In this document: piece by piece, positions 14,601-26,100 of the stretch
Position numbering within the stretch: position 1 is the stretch's first letter
Layout of the letters: the number at the start of each line of letters is the position of its first letter
Assembly: GCA_964035775.1 (NCBI GenBank)
Contig: OZ038315.1
Span: forward strand, 19,091,274 to 19,155,273
Source of the DNA: Osedax frankpressi
Lineage: Eukaryota; Annelida; Polychaeta; Sabellida; Siboglinidae
Direction of reading: 5' to 3'
Length of the DNA: 64,000 nucleotides
Made by a program: the position numbers and the translations under genes
Notes under the pieces: model-generated
The model's database searches: none
Told to the model about the DNA's origin: nothing
What the model saw: the letters and a program-made list of their open reading frames with translations, nothing else

Positions 14601-15153
14601 CTCCTGGCCCTAGACAAGGTGGTAATGATTAAGGTAACTACATTAATCTATACGGTTAGCGAGGATCAAATTCAAGCATGTCGATAGAATAGAAAATCAA
14701 TTCTTCTAGTGTAGCGCACCATTATCGGATATGCATTTTACGCTATAGATACACATGAGTGAAATTCAATGTCGGAGAATTCATAACATAAGATTGTAAT
14801 TGATATAATTAACTTGACGCGCAATAGTAAATTATGACGCGATGCCTAAATATAATCAGAAATAAATGATTTGGTATTGAAGATATGCGAGTATAAGCTT
14901 ATAAACCGTTCAGTAACAATCGAAGCCCACCTCAAAGCTAAAATCAGCAGTTTCGTCAACCTCTTCATTCTCACTAGTGGCTGGAAATGAAATTCCGAAA
15001 ATGAGTTGTTAAGAAATCATCAGCAACATAATCCGATGATAAATAGTTTAAATAGTTGAACTTTAAAAAGTGTAAATTAACTTTTTCGTTATTTGTTTCC
15101 TTCTTCTTTATTCTCGGTAATAATTTCTTTCTTAATTTTCTGGCGACCGTCAT
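4209..15153 (-). CDS. CNBD2: CNBD2-like protein, two cyclic-nucleotide-binding folds (17 exons)
   Basis: Minus-strand exons: 15153-15082, 14980-14931, 14609-14462, 13412-13324, 13173-13112, 12850-12777, 12686-12532, 11804-11727, 11610-11550, 10421-10319, 10169-10087, 9791-9642, 9358-9236, 6275-6171, 4914-4849, 4664-4515, 4313-4209. They total 1674 nt, 557 codons plus TGA, in phase at every GT-AG junction; human CNBD2 is, from memory, 576 aa. Residues 1-90 are very basic. CNB fold 1 (about 91-216) has [10 protein letters not shown], then [19 protein letters not shown], then [16 protein letters not shown], keeping the Glu and Arg of the phosphate-binding cassette. CNB fold 2 (about 217-520) has [22 protein letters not shown] and [10 protein letters not shown], with a degenerate cassette. 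The start is the only ATG in its exon; a splice-acceptor-like sequence lies just upstream, so a 5' UTR exon is likely. In mammals CNBD2 is a sperm cAMP-binding protein; the role here is inferred by homology. The closest paralogue is not tested. Confidence 0.87.
5418..6112. repeat. 12-bp array (ATGTACGTATAT)n in CNBD2-like intron 14
   Basis: About 58 tandem copies of a 12-bp unit, nearly perfect, with a few variants near 5483, 5785 and 6075. The sequence alternates purine and pyrimidine almost without break for about 690 bp, so Z-DNA or cruciform formation is likely. All forward frames are open, which explains Tyr-Ile-Cys-Thr-type reading frames. It lies between the exons at 6171-6275 and 4849-4914. 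Confidence 0.97.
7785..7821. repeat. (TA)n microsatellite
   Basis: A TA dinucleotide run in the 3-kb intron between the exons at 9236 and 6275. That intron is otherwise featureless AT-rich DNA with further TA runs at 8318-8395 and 8638-8690. Confidence 0.85.
8318..8395. repeat. (TA)n microsatellite
   Basis: About 78 bp of TA dinucleotides with two TATC interruptions, in the same intron of the CNBD2-like gene. Confidence 0.85.
8638..8690. repeat. (TA)n microsatellite
   Basis: A further TA run of about 50 bp with one TT break, in the same intron. Confidence 0.85.
10541..10665. repeat. 13-bp array (AGACTAATATATT)n
   Basis: About nine copies of a 13-bp unit in the intron between the CNBD2-like exons at 11550-11610 and 10319-10421. 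It lies about 120 bp upstream (in transcript sense) of the latter exon. Confidence 0.9.
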
Positions 15154-15479
15154 TGCGGTGAAAAGACTAAATGAAGAATTACGAGATATCGCAGATTCTG
15201 TGTCATCGATCAGTTAGTTATTGGTGTTGGTTTAAGATTGAATATATCCATTTATGAAATATAATAATAGTAAATGTATTAATGTGATTACATATGTTGT
15301 AAAGTAATTTCATACATTGATATTAAAAAATTGGCAGTGTATTTTATTCGTAGAGTGAAATTTAAGTTTCTATATTTATTTAATATTAGTGCAACTTGAG
15401 GATTTAAATACTTAAAATATTAGAATTCGCTTAAGAAATATACTATAAATTACTAAAAATTAATCTTACAGTTTCAAGT

Positions 15480-15835
15480 TATATGCAAGTCAAACGAGTG
15501 ATTGTGGGACCTGTAGTGGGAGTAACGAGACCGTGGTTAGATTCGCTTCGTTGGATAGACGTGCAGTGTGCTCGTCGCGCCTCATTCGCGGAGCTGTGCT
15601 CGTGTTGCACTGTGGCCTGGAGCGCTGACCGACGTAATGTATAATTACCGGAAACATAACGGCGTCCAGCACTAACTGCATCTCGGCGACAAGGTGTACT
15701 CGGCGATGTCTTCTCCGCGAACGTTGTAAAACATCCGGGAAATGAAAGGCGAGAAGTGGACGTATCGCTGAAGTGTAACGTCATCGTACCGGATTGAAGG
15801 AGATTAGAAAAGACGGCTAATACCCACAAGAGAGG
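15480..15835 (-). other. GC-rich island, possible 5' UTR exon or promoter
   Basis: About 350 bp near 50% G+C, unlike its surroundings. On the minus strand a segment ends at a GTAATT donor near 15645. If spliced to an acceptor just before the CNBD2-like ATG exon, it would put an in-frame stop upstream of that ATG, which fits a noncoding first exon. Several frames on both strands are open for 50-116 codons, but I recognise none. A separate small gene is not excluded. Confidence 0.3.
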
Positions 15836-16535
15836 ATATATTATATATTTACTTGTAGCTCTATACTATAGTTATATCGTAAGATTTTATTATATATATA
15901 TATATATATATTGAGCAATACCCAATGCAATGTTTGTATTTTACTATATTTCTTTTGAGATCGATTGCACTTTTATATTCAAATTTAAGATTGAAATATA
16001 TTCGTGACTTTCTATAAGTTTTCTGGTTCTATGCTATGTTACAATTATCTAGCCGTATCCAGTTCGTGCCTACAGACATTTGCCAGATGCCTTTTTATAT
16101 ATGGAAGAAGCTTGTGAGCAGCCGTATTCACTTGGTAGTATCGTGTGTTTGCACTCAGGATATCGAGTGTGGAAGTTTCTTACAGTGACAAGCCTGCTGT
16201 TCATTGGACCGTGAAATGATTAATTCGATTAACCTAACGCGATATTTTTTCCACTTTTTAATTAAGCCGCTTTCAACTACTTTTAAATGCGCCCCGTCTC
16301 CCCGTTGTATTGTTTAACGTTGCAATGCTATCGCTATGACAGAGGAATATAAACTTCTAACGCAAAACTCACCTGCCTTAATCCATTGTTAGGTTAGTTC
16401 TGTAGATATGTTGTATATTAAAGTAATGCTAATATACCTGGAATATAATATAAATATTTTAGTTTCTGGGTAATAGAATATTTATATCCACAATAATTAA
16501 ATATGATATGTAAAGTATGATTCGTATATACAGGT

Positions 16536-16573
<38 letters not shown>

Positions 16574-17169
16574 TTTTTGAATTTAAAATGATAATTCACA
16601 CATAATCCACAATAACATTATGATATTGATTAATGTAAGTGTATTCATTTATAAGAATATTAATAAATACAGTGTTGTAAATATTACTTTTTTTTTTAAA
16701 TTAACAGTTTCAAAATAGTAATACTTTCATTTGTTTCATATATATATATATATATTTAAATAAAATTTCCCAATATTAATCTAAATATAGTCTGTGTTTA
16801 CGAAATATTTGTTCTTTCAAATAGACACATATTCATTTAAAAATACGACTATCTTTATTAATATAATTATTATTACTATAATAATTACTAAAGTATACTT
16901 GTATTGGAGTATTACTTATATCTCCAGATTCTTAAAATAGTTATATTAGACTAATTATAGACTAGTATAAAATAACATTACAGCTAATGATATAATCATT
17001 CGTTTTAATATAGCTACACCTGTTATAATAAATAGATCCCACGATGTTATCTGACTGAAAGAACGCTATTTAATAACTTAAATTAACCAAACTTTATCTA
17101 AAATTGTATATAATTTCTTATGTAATATGCTGCTGACTTTACTATAGTTACTACTACAATTTTAAATGC

Positions 17170-17193
17170 TAATACTACTACTACTACTACTAT

Positions 17194-17241
<48 letters not shown>

Positions 17242-17268
17242 CACTACTACTACTACTACTACTACTAT

Positions 17269-17319
<51 letters not shown>

Positions 17320-17360
17320 CTCCACTACTACTACTACTTCTGCTACTACTACTACTACTA
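17170..17360. repeat. (CTA)n trinucleotide microsatellite
   Basis: About 190 bp of ACT/CTA repeats with scattered substitutions, in the intergenic region before the ADAM10 3' end. Poly-Leu and poly-Val frames through it are not coding. Confidence 0.95.
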
Positions 17361-18546
17361 AATATTATCTATACATTTATATAGAACGTATATAGAATGG
17401 TTCTATAGATAAAGTAAAAAGATATATGAAACTTTAAATATACTTATTTATAGTTATATACAGTAAAATGTACATTAGCAATTTTGAAGCGTTCTGTAAG
17501 AATTATAATACTTATATATTTTATAAGTTATGGTTTTATTTTAAAGGCGTGGGTACGAATATTATATAAGTATATATTATATCATTATATAAGTATAATA
17601 TGTCATTATATTATTACATTACCATGCAAAATAAGTAGTATAAATATAATTCTATACATATATAAAATATTAAATTATATTAATAAAATTAAATTAATAT
17701 TAGGATAATTAAATTAACTTTTAGAATTAATTTTAATTTTATTTAAATAGCAAGGATCACTGACAAAGTACATATATAACTCCTAATGTAGTTTACATAA
17801 TAACTAAATGTAATACAGATATAATATGCTCTCTAAATACTTGGTAAATATAGAGCTTACCCCTAAATGTAGCGTAGGAATAAATGCAGAAACCAAGTCT
17901 ATATCTATGATATTATTTTATTATATGGTAGGGAATATGGGCATATATATACGTTTATAATGGGACAACAACATTAAATTGTTGTATACACGTACCTTAA
18001 TTTTTAAAATATACTATAACTAAAATTTATTATATAGAACATAATTTAGATACTTATATGGTAATGAAATAATAATATTAAAATTAAACATAATTGTATT
18101 GAAAATGAAAAATAAAACAAAAATAATATAAAATTCCTCTGGCTAATTCCTGTAACTGAAGCGTGGCTGTGAATAGAAAAGGTGGGGTTTTATTTGTATC
18201 ATTAATAATCGTTATTAGAATATATTATTTTTATATAAAATACACATATAATAAAATATCACTATAGTGATACATAAAGCTAGATGTTTGAATAACTACT
18301 ATATTAATACATTATAATATATTATTTGTATATAGAAATATAAATATAATACAGTATCAATATAGTGATTCATAAAGATAAATGATTGGATGGTTAATAT
18401 ATAATTAATATAGTAGTGTATATATAAATACTAAACCAGATGACTATTAATATCAGTGATTTAATGTCAGAAAATATATTAAAGAATCGTAATACATAAA
18501 TATATTAAGTAATTCCTATAAAAGAATAAAACCCACTAAATCGATT

Positions 18547-20027
18547 CTAAAATGACCCTTGAACTGATCCACGATGATCACAATCATTTATATGCGGTAT
18601 ATAATCATCGCTAACCCGAGTTAATTGTCTAGCCGGCTTTCTGTAGGGATTACTACTTGGAGTATGAATAGCGAAAATGTGGATGAATATCCCCATCAGG
18701 ATCACAATTCCTATACACATCAATAATACCCGGAAATAATGTTTCTGTTGTAGTCGATTATTATCGATTATTAATACTAATGATAATTTAAAACATGAGT
18801 TATGTATACTCACGAATATAGCAATTTGAAATGTATATATATAGAATTTGATTAATATTACGAAATACTTTTATAAGTTGGTTTTAATACATTGATCTCA
18901 ATAACGATAGAATGTCGAGTTTACAAAAAATGGATGAAAAAATATATTTCATTTAAGTTAAAGAAATAACTATTAATGCAATATCTATTAAGTGGCTGCT
19001 TAATTCTGATATAATTGCATTTTAGTTCATTAAATATTAGACAACATTATAATAAGTAGTTTTATCTTTATTATCAAAAGGAACAATGAAATATTTTCTG
19101 AAAAATCTAAATTTTACATGTAGTACAAATATTGCACATCTAAAGAACTGTTTATATATAACAAAGACTATTGTGTGAAATTTCACTACATAGCTTTGCT
19201 CCTTACGTCCACTATCTAACGATGAGCCATTTGCGAAAATACTCGATGGATTCTACGTTGAAGAGGAGTCGTCTGATCCTGGCCAATGGTCCTTGGTCAT
19301 CGGTGGTACGGCATTTCAACAGTGTATCGCAGTAACCAAGCCAATCATTGCACGGGGAACCTGGTGAACCATACATATGTGCTTATCAAATGTAACATTA
19401 AGTTATGAATGCTAAGCAAGGAGTCTTGTTGATATAAACGGTGGAAAATAGAAAGTATTAATATTATTCTAATATGTGATTATTATTTAAATAAAAGAAA
19501 TTACTTTAGAGTATAATACATTTTAATTTAGACTATCAAAATAGTATTATTAATGAATACAAAAAAGTGAAATATAATTGAAAATCATATATAATTGTTG
19601 ATTATAATTATACTAATTTCTGATATATATAACGATATTTCATTATAGTACTGTAATGCAGTTATAATTGTATTCAACACGAATAATATAAATATGAAAT
19701 AATCGAAATAAGTTATTCCTAAAAGGATATTTTTCAAACCAGGCTGCATTTTAATTGATGATACTTTCAATCTGTAAAGTAGATTTTTAAGAACTGTGTT
19801 TTCTTCTTTTAATATCTGACTTTTGTCATTAGTACTAATACACCTTTTCGTCTGTGGATCTGCAATGATAATATTATTAATTATTGATGTAATCAGTATA
19901 CTCTAATATAATATAATACTACTATACTACTACTAAAAGTGTTTCTAAAGTATATCAAATGATCTATTCAGCATTTAAATATGTTGAGAAAAAATCCTTA
20001 ATTGAAATATGAAATATGAATATAATC

Positions 20028-20120
<93 letters not shown>

Positions 20121-23100
20121 AATCATATAAGATATTTATCCACAATAGTAAAGACAAGTAATTATACAAATACAAATCGTAAATATACTAAGTAATCAAC
20201 AAGTATTTAATAATGTGTTAGTTATTTAAGATATTTGCTTCATTATTATATAATAATTTAAATGCCAAGGTAAATGCTAGTATATTTAATTATAAATATA
20301 TGTAATGCAAACATTTATTATATTCTATTACATTCAATTGTATTTACACACAGAGCAACGTTTGTTTACTACGATTAAACTCACTCCTGCAAGCCACATA
20401 GCACATTTCATCCCTTTCATCCATCGACAACTTTTTATTAGCCGAAGTCACAAAACACTCTTTCCATGCTATCTTTCGGCATATTGACGTTATGCATTTC
20501 TATTGAATACAATAATATGAATATTTACAATAGATAATAGATTTAGTTTTTTAAATGGTGGGCTTTTATTTCTAAATGGTTTATTGTAAACTTCAATGAA
20601 TATTGTGAACCTATATGTATTTAATATTACTTATTATAATACGCAAACCTATATCTTAGTGAAAAGGATTGTACTTTAGAACGGGGACATTTGATTATTG
20701 CAATACATTATTGTACAATTTACCTCATAAGTTATTATTTAGATACTATTTGAAAATATTCACACATATATATACACATTAATATAAGCATAATTAGTCG
20801 ATTATATTAATTACATAGGTAAAATTGTATGCGTATACTATATAATATTAAACCCCGGAAACACAAATCCGTGTATTTCTATTGCAAGTGGTTCCGTTTT
20901 CTTTATAGTCGCTCTCATCTATAATGCACATTGATGAATTCGTCGTGAGTTTGAGTTAAGTAGAAATATTTTCAAAATAAGTATTTCCGAAACATGAACA
21001 AACAGTTTATTCACACTTAAAGTAAAGCATTATTAATAAACTTGTGAAAAATATAATAAAATATGTAATATAAAAAAGATTAAATTTATTATATAAATCT
21101 GTTTTTCATTTTTCATTTTATATTTATTATATTTTATTGTTATATTTTATTGTTAAAGAATATATCAAAAACGTGTGAATAATTGCATAATAATGCCTGT
21201 TTGATTAATAATGGCGATTAATCATTAATTAAGTCTAATTAATGATATAGGTTTAATTTGTCATTAAAATGTATAAACAATGATGTACTCCTAGTTATGC
21301 ATACCTTTCCATGAATTACAAAGGACTATATAACTGTATCATAACTATTAATATATTTCATATTTAAAACAATTTCGATATCATGATAAACCTATATATA
21401 GATTTAGTTTTATAAATTTTATTTACTTTTTATTTCTAAATAATAAAATCAACTACTTAAGTCTACTAGTGTAATCTAAAACGGTTGGTTCAAAGGATAT
21501 GGACAGTAGACACGATTGACGCATTCCGTTTCTTTTGCACAAATAAGATCCACACCTTGGTAATTACAATTTTTCGAACAACACGGACCTTGAGAGGGAC
21601 TGCGAGGATAGAATTAATTAATTTATAACATTAAATATAATGGGGATTTAGATTTTATTAACTCACTAAGAATTATTTAATTTATAAATATTAAATCATA
21701 ATATGGTTTTGTTTTCTATAATGTAGGGTGTAATAATATAATTAATATGGATATATTATGTATCTTACCCTGTAGAGATTCTCATATTTATCTAATCTAG
21801 TTCGAATTTTCAATAAATACAAAATTATAATACAATATCTAATAATATCGCCTCTATTTTTGGAATTTCACTATTATTTAACTGGATGTCCACTAAGTAA
21901 GATATATATTTCAAAACGTATTACTACTCAATACAACTCAAATAGAATACAACTGAACTTCGGCTCATTGTTGATAACCTTTAAAATCCATACATTTATA
22001 TATGCGTTTTCATACATATCCTAATTTATTTTAGTGTAGATTTATTATCCCGTCGATAAATATATAGCATATCTAACTATGCTTACCATTTCCTATATCT
22101 TACTTTCACATTTGCTTCACCCTTTGATAATTTTTTGTTTTCAATATTTCATTACTTCTTATTTTTCTTATTTGTATTCTATTATTATATATACTAAGGG
22201 GTCCCAAATTATAATATGTATATTACCCGGGAGCGTATATTAAATACAAACATTTCAATCTAACATCAATATATTTACACGTGCACAAATTCACACATAT
22301 TTACACATATTTACACATATGATGATATGAACCTGCATTGCAAATCTCCCTTAAGTTTGCATGCTTTATCTATACCTTCTGATCTAGGATTGCAACAGCT
22401 CTCTTTACAGTCGCTGTTACTGTAACCGCAGTCACATTCTTCGCTTTCCTCGACCAACTACAATATAGATATTAACTGCGATGAGAGGTCAAACGTTTAA
22501 TTTAGATATTAAACGCCGAAGGTCAATGTAACACAGGTTAGCGATTCTCAAATGTTAAACAAATGCAATTTTTGAATGTGTTTGAATGTTTTTAATAAAA
22601 CAATATTTAACTTTAGTATTCATGTATATAATAATTTCAGAATATACAAATATCTTAAATGGATTAGTTAGAATTTCAATTATCAGTTAGAACAGTTAGA
22701 ATTTCAATTATTTAAATTTATTAATATTTAAATATTATATTTCAAATATTATTATTGAGCTTAAATAGACTATATTAACTTTATTGCCGCAGAATACTGT
22801 CAATAAGGCAACAAAACAATTCTTCTTTCCCCTGAGTCTAAAAAAAAGTTGTTTTTAATTCAAATTACAAAATAATTATATATAATTAGTATAGTAGTAT
22901 ATCTAATATAACGAATAAAATAACATATTATAATTCATAAATAAAGTTAAATTATTAATATAATGGTGGTATTTATAATATAAGTTTAAAATAAAATGAA
23001 ATAATATATACTTAAATACATTTGATTTTTCTTTAAACAATAGGTCAAATCTCATAGGTCTAATATATCTCATAGATTACTTATCTCCAATGTCTTATCT

Positions 23101-26100
23101 TTTTAAATTTAGATCTAATGTCTTAACTATATTGTCTTAAATCATGATATAGATCTAGTTCCGTAGATCCAATGACTTATCTCAGATAGCTTTATCTTCA
23201 ATACTTAATATAGATCATTAAATCGAATTACTTAGATCTATAACCTCAGATACAGTGGCCTAGCGACAATACAGACTTCCAGAATGACTAACTCATTGTA
23301 AACATGGTGTACGGTATCTGTAATCTTCTCTATGCTGCACGGAGAAAATTTCTGGCTATTCGCATAATCACCGGTACGAGCCCTGGCGAACATGAGATAA
23401 TGGCCTCCGGAATCGTTACTGTTAGACGTACGGGTGTAGGCGTCTAGACTGCACGTGCCTTGTTCTTTTGTGTCGTGCTATTGGCGGCATGGGCGTGGCT
23501 TTAGAACACGCGTGAGCAATATCTATGGTCGTGCTGCTAAATTAGGTTGATGCTTAATGGTAACGGCTATAAGGCAATAATGTGTCGATGGAATGATAAA
23601 TAAAAGGCTGGATATAGGGTCGGAGGTTGGGGAGTTTATAGTGCAGATTTATAGCGGACAAATGTTAAAGTAATCGATAGGAGTGTATGTTTTAAGGACG
23701 TTTTGAGTGATGAAATAATAGTGATGAAATGATAATGGATTTGAATAAGGGGCTTTTGAATTTGTGAGAAAGGTAATGTATGATACAAAGATACAATGGA
23801 GAGTTATGCGATATAGGCTTTATTTAAGAGTATTATTGAAATGTTGGAGATTCTGGGGGGGGGGGGGAAGTGGTGAAGAGTGTTGGATGATTAGTAATGG
23901 AGAAGGAAGTAAAGAACATTGGAAGTTTACTGGAGGAGAAAGATGCGAGGAGGAAGATTAATGAGTTGGGAGGATGCGAATAGTGTTGGGATATTCACGA
24001 GGGTAATGGATTTGTAGAATAAAGTGAAAGTATTTATATTTAATTAATTGATATAATTAATATATATTATAAATAATTACATTTATAGAAATATTACATT
24101 TATAGAAATATTTAAATATATTTTCTTTAAAAATAATCAAGGTAATTTCAATTGTTATCACATATCAATTAAAATGATTATATAAACTATTGCATCAAAA
24201 TTCAAGTCATTACATTTTCTGTAAAATATATTTTGTTTTATAAAAAATGCATTTTTTATTATATTTTGAATATTTTTTATATAGCTTATATTTCTATATC
24301 TGTTTTATGTATACATCGGTATACCTATATTTACAGTAACATATGCATTCTCAGTGGAAATCGTCTAATGGGCGTTCTCTAGATGGAGTTAATAACTAAA
24401 TGTACACGTACAGGTGAGCCGAAGTTGTGTCCTATCTCGTGAGTCAGGGTTAACATGGAGATATAAGGAGAGTTCATATTCCCGTAGTTGATGATGGTGA
24501 TGATACCGGTGTTCAAAGATTTGTATTCGTCATCTAGGAATTTTCTTTTTGCGCAAACGCCGCCGCCCGCTGTGGTCAGTGGTCAGCAATGGTCAGAGAT
24601 TAGTAGTGGCCAGTGGTACTATCGCCTATCGCTAACATTCAACTTATTCCGTGTTACAATTAAAATCATAAAAAAGGCCTTTAAAACATCCGCCGAAGGC
24701 CGAAAGCCGCTGGGAATGCAATACACCGTTAACTAAACCTCGTAATACGTTACCCACACCTCCAACACCCAGTGTATTACATCTTGCACTACGATTTAGC
24801 CTGTATGTGTAGTACACTGATATGTAAGAGTTACTAATACCGAGTTTAGCCCCGCCCCTCCCCTCCTCCGTCCCGCTAAGCAACGGTAAAGACGAACGAT
24901 ACTAACACTTTGCTCCGCCTATCCAGGCAAGGCCTAGTACTCCCTGTTCGAAGTCCCGGGCAGTCACTATGTAAGCCAGACAGAAATCATCGTGATCGAT
25001 AAGAGAATTGTAATACAGCACTCGAGAGGAGTCGAGTTTGTTACTGCAGAATATGTGAGGTCTACGTCCTGCACACGATTCATTCAGCTGCGTAGCATAG
25101 GGGCGTGTCATTAGGGCGTGTCATTAGGGCGTGTCATTAGGGCGTGTCATTAGGGCGTGTCATTAGGGCGTGTCATTTGGGCATGGCAATAGGGCGTGTC
25201 ATTTGGGCGTGTCATTAGGACATGTCATTTGTGCGTGTCATTAGGGCGTGTCATTTGGGCATGGCAATAGGGCGTGTCATTGGGGCGTGTCATTTGGGCG
25301 TGTCATTAGGACATGTCATTTGGGCGTGTCATTAGGGCGTGTCATTAGGACATGTCATTTGGGCGTGTCATTAGGGTGTGTCATTTGGGCATGGCAATAG
25401 GGCGTGTCATTAGGGCGTGTTATTAGGACGTGTTATTAGGGCGTGTTATTAGGACGTGTCATTAGGGCGTGTCATTTGGGCATGGCAATAGGGCGTGTCA
25501 TTAGGGCGTGTTATTAGGGCGTGTCATTAGGGCGTGTCATTTTGGAGTGTCATTTGGGCATGGCAATAGGGCGTGTCATTAAGGCGTGTCATTTGGGAAT
25601 GGCAATAGAGCGTGTCATTAGGGCGTGGCATTAAGGCGTGTCATTAGGGCGTGTCATTAGGACATGGCAATAGGGCGTGTTTATAGTGGTATTGCGGTAG
25701 ACTACCACGAAGAGTCTCAATTATTACTACATTATATATTACAGGGGTTTAGAACATCTCAGTATTCATTCAGATATGACGTGTGCACTCCATGGGCATA
25801 TGCGTGGGCCTAAGGGTAAGGCGTAAGGGGGATCGTGTGGGTAGATGCGTTACACCGATCGAGTGGAGTCTACACCGATATTACAGAAACCACAAGGGTC
25901 ATTCGACTTGTTGGCGGGGCAATGGCGCGGAGAAAGTACCGGTCATAGTTGACGATGGACATATAAGAGGTGTCATTGGGTCATAGTGCAACTATCGGAC
26001 ACGGTAAAAAGGTGTATGGTGAATACGCCACAAGCCTATAACGGGCGACGCTACGCAGAGCGAAACCATGGTCTACTTACCTGAATCCTCCGTATCAAAA

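Larger units (their letters stand above)
15154..18546. other. Intergenic region: CNBD2-like 5' side to ADAM10 3' side
   Basis: Both flanking genes run on the minus strand, so this holds the CNBD2-like promoter and the ADAM10 3' UTR. It includes a GC-rich island (15480-15830), a milder GC-rich stretch near 16040-16380, a (TA)n run near 16541-16570 and a (CTA)n array. No other gene was recognised. Confidence 0.45.

Noticed and set aside
14405-14632. 75-codon plus-strand frame
   Set aside because: It is the antisense of CNBD2-like exon 3, whose minus-strand frame joins in phase with its neighbours.
25783-25986. 67-codon plus-strand frame in a GC-richer stretch
   Set aside because: It lies antisense in an ADAM10 intron, has no recognisable domain and the length is expected by chance at that base composition.
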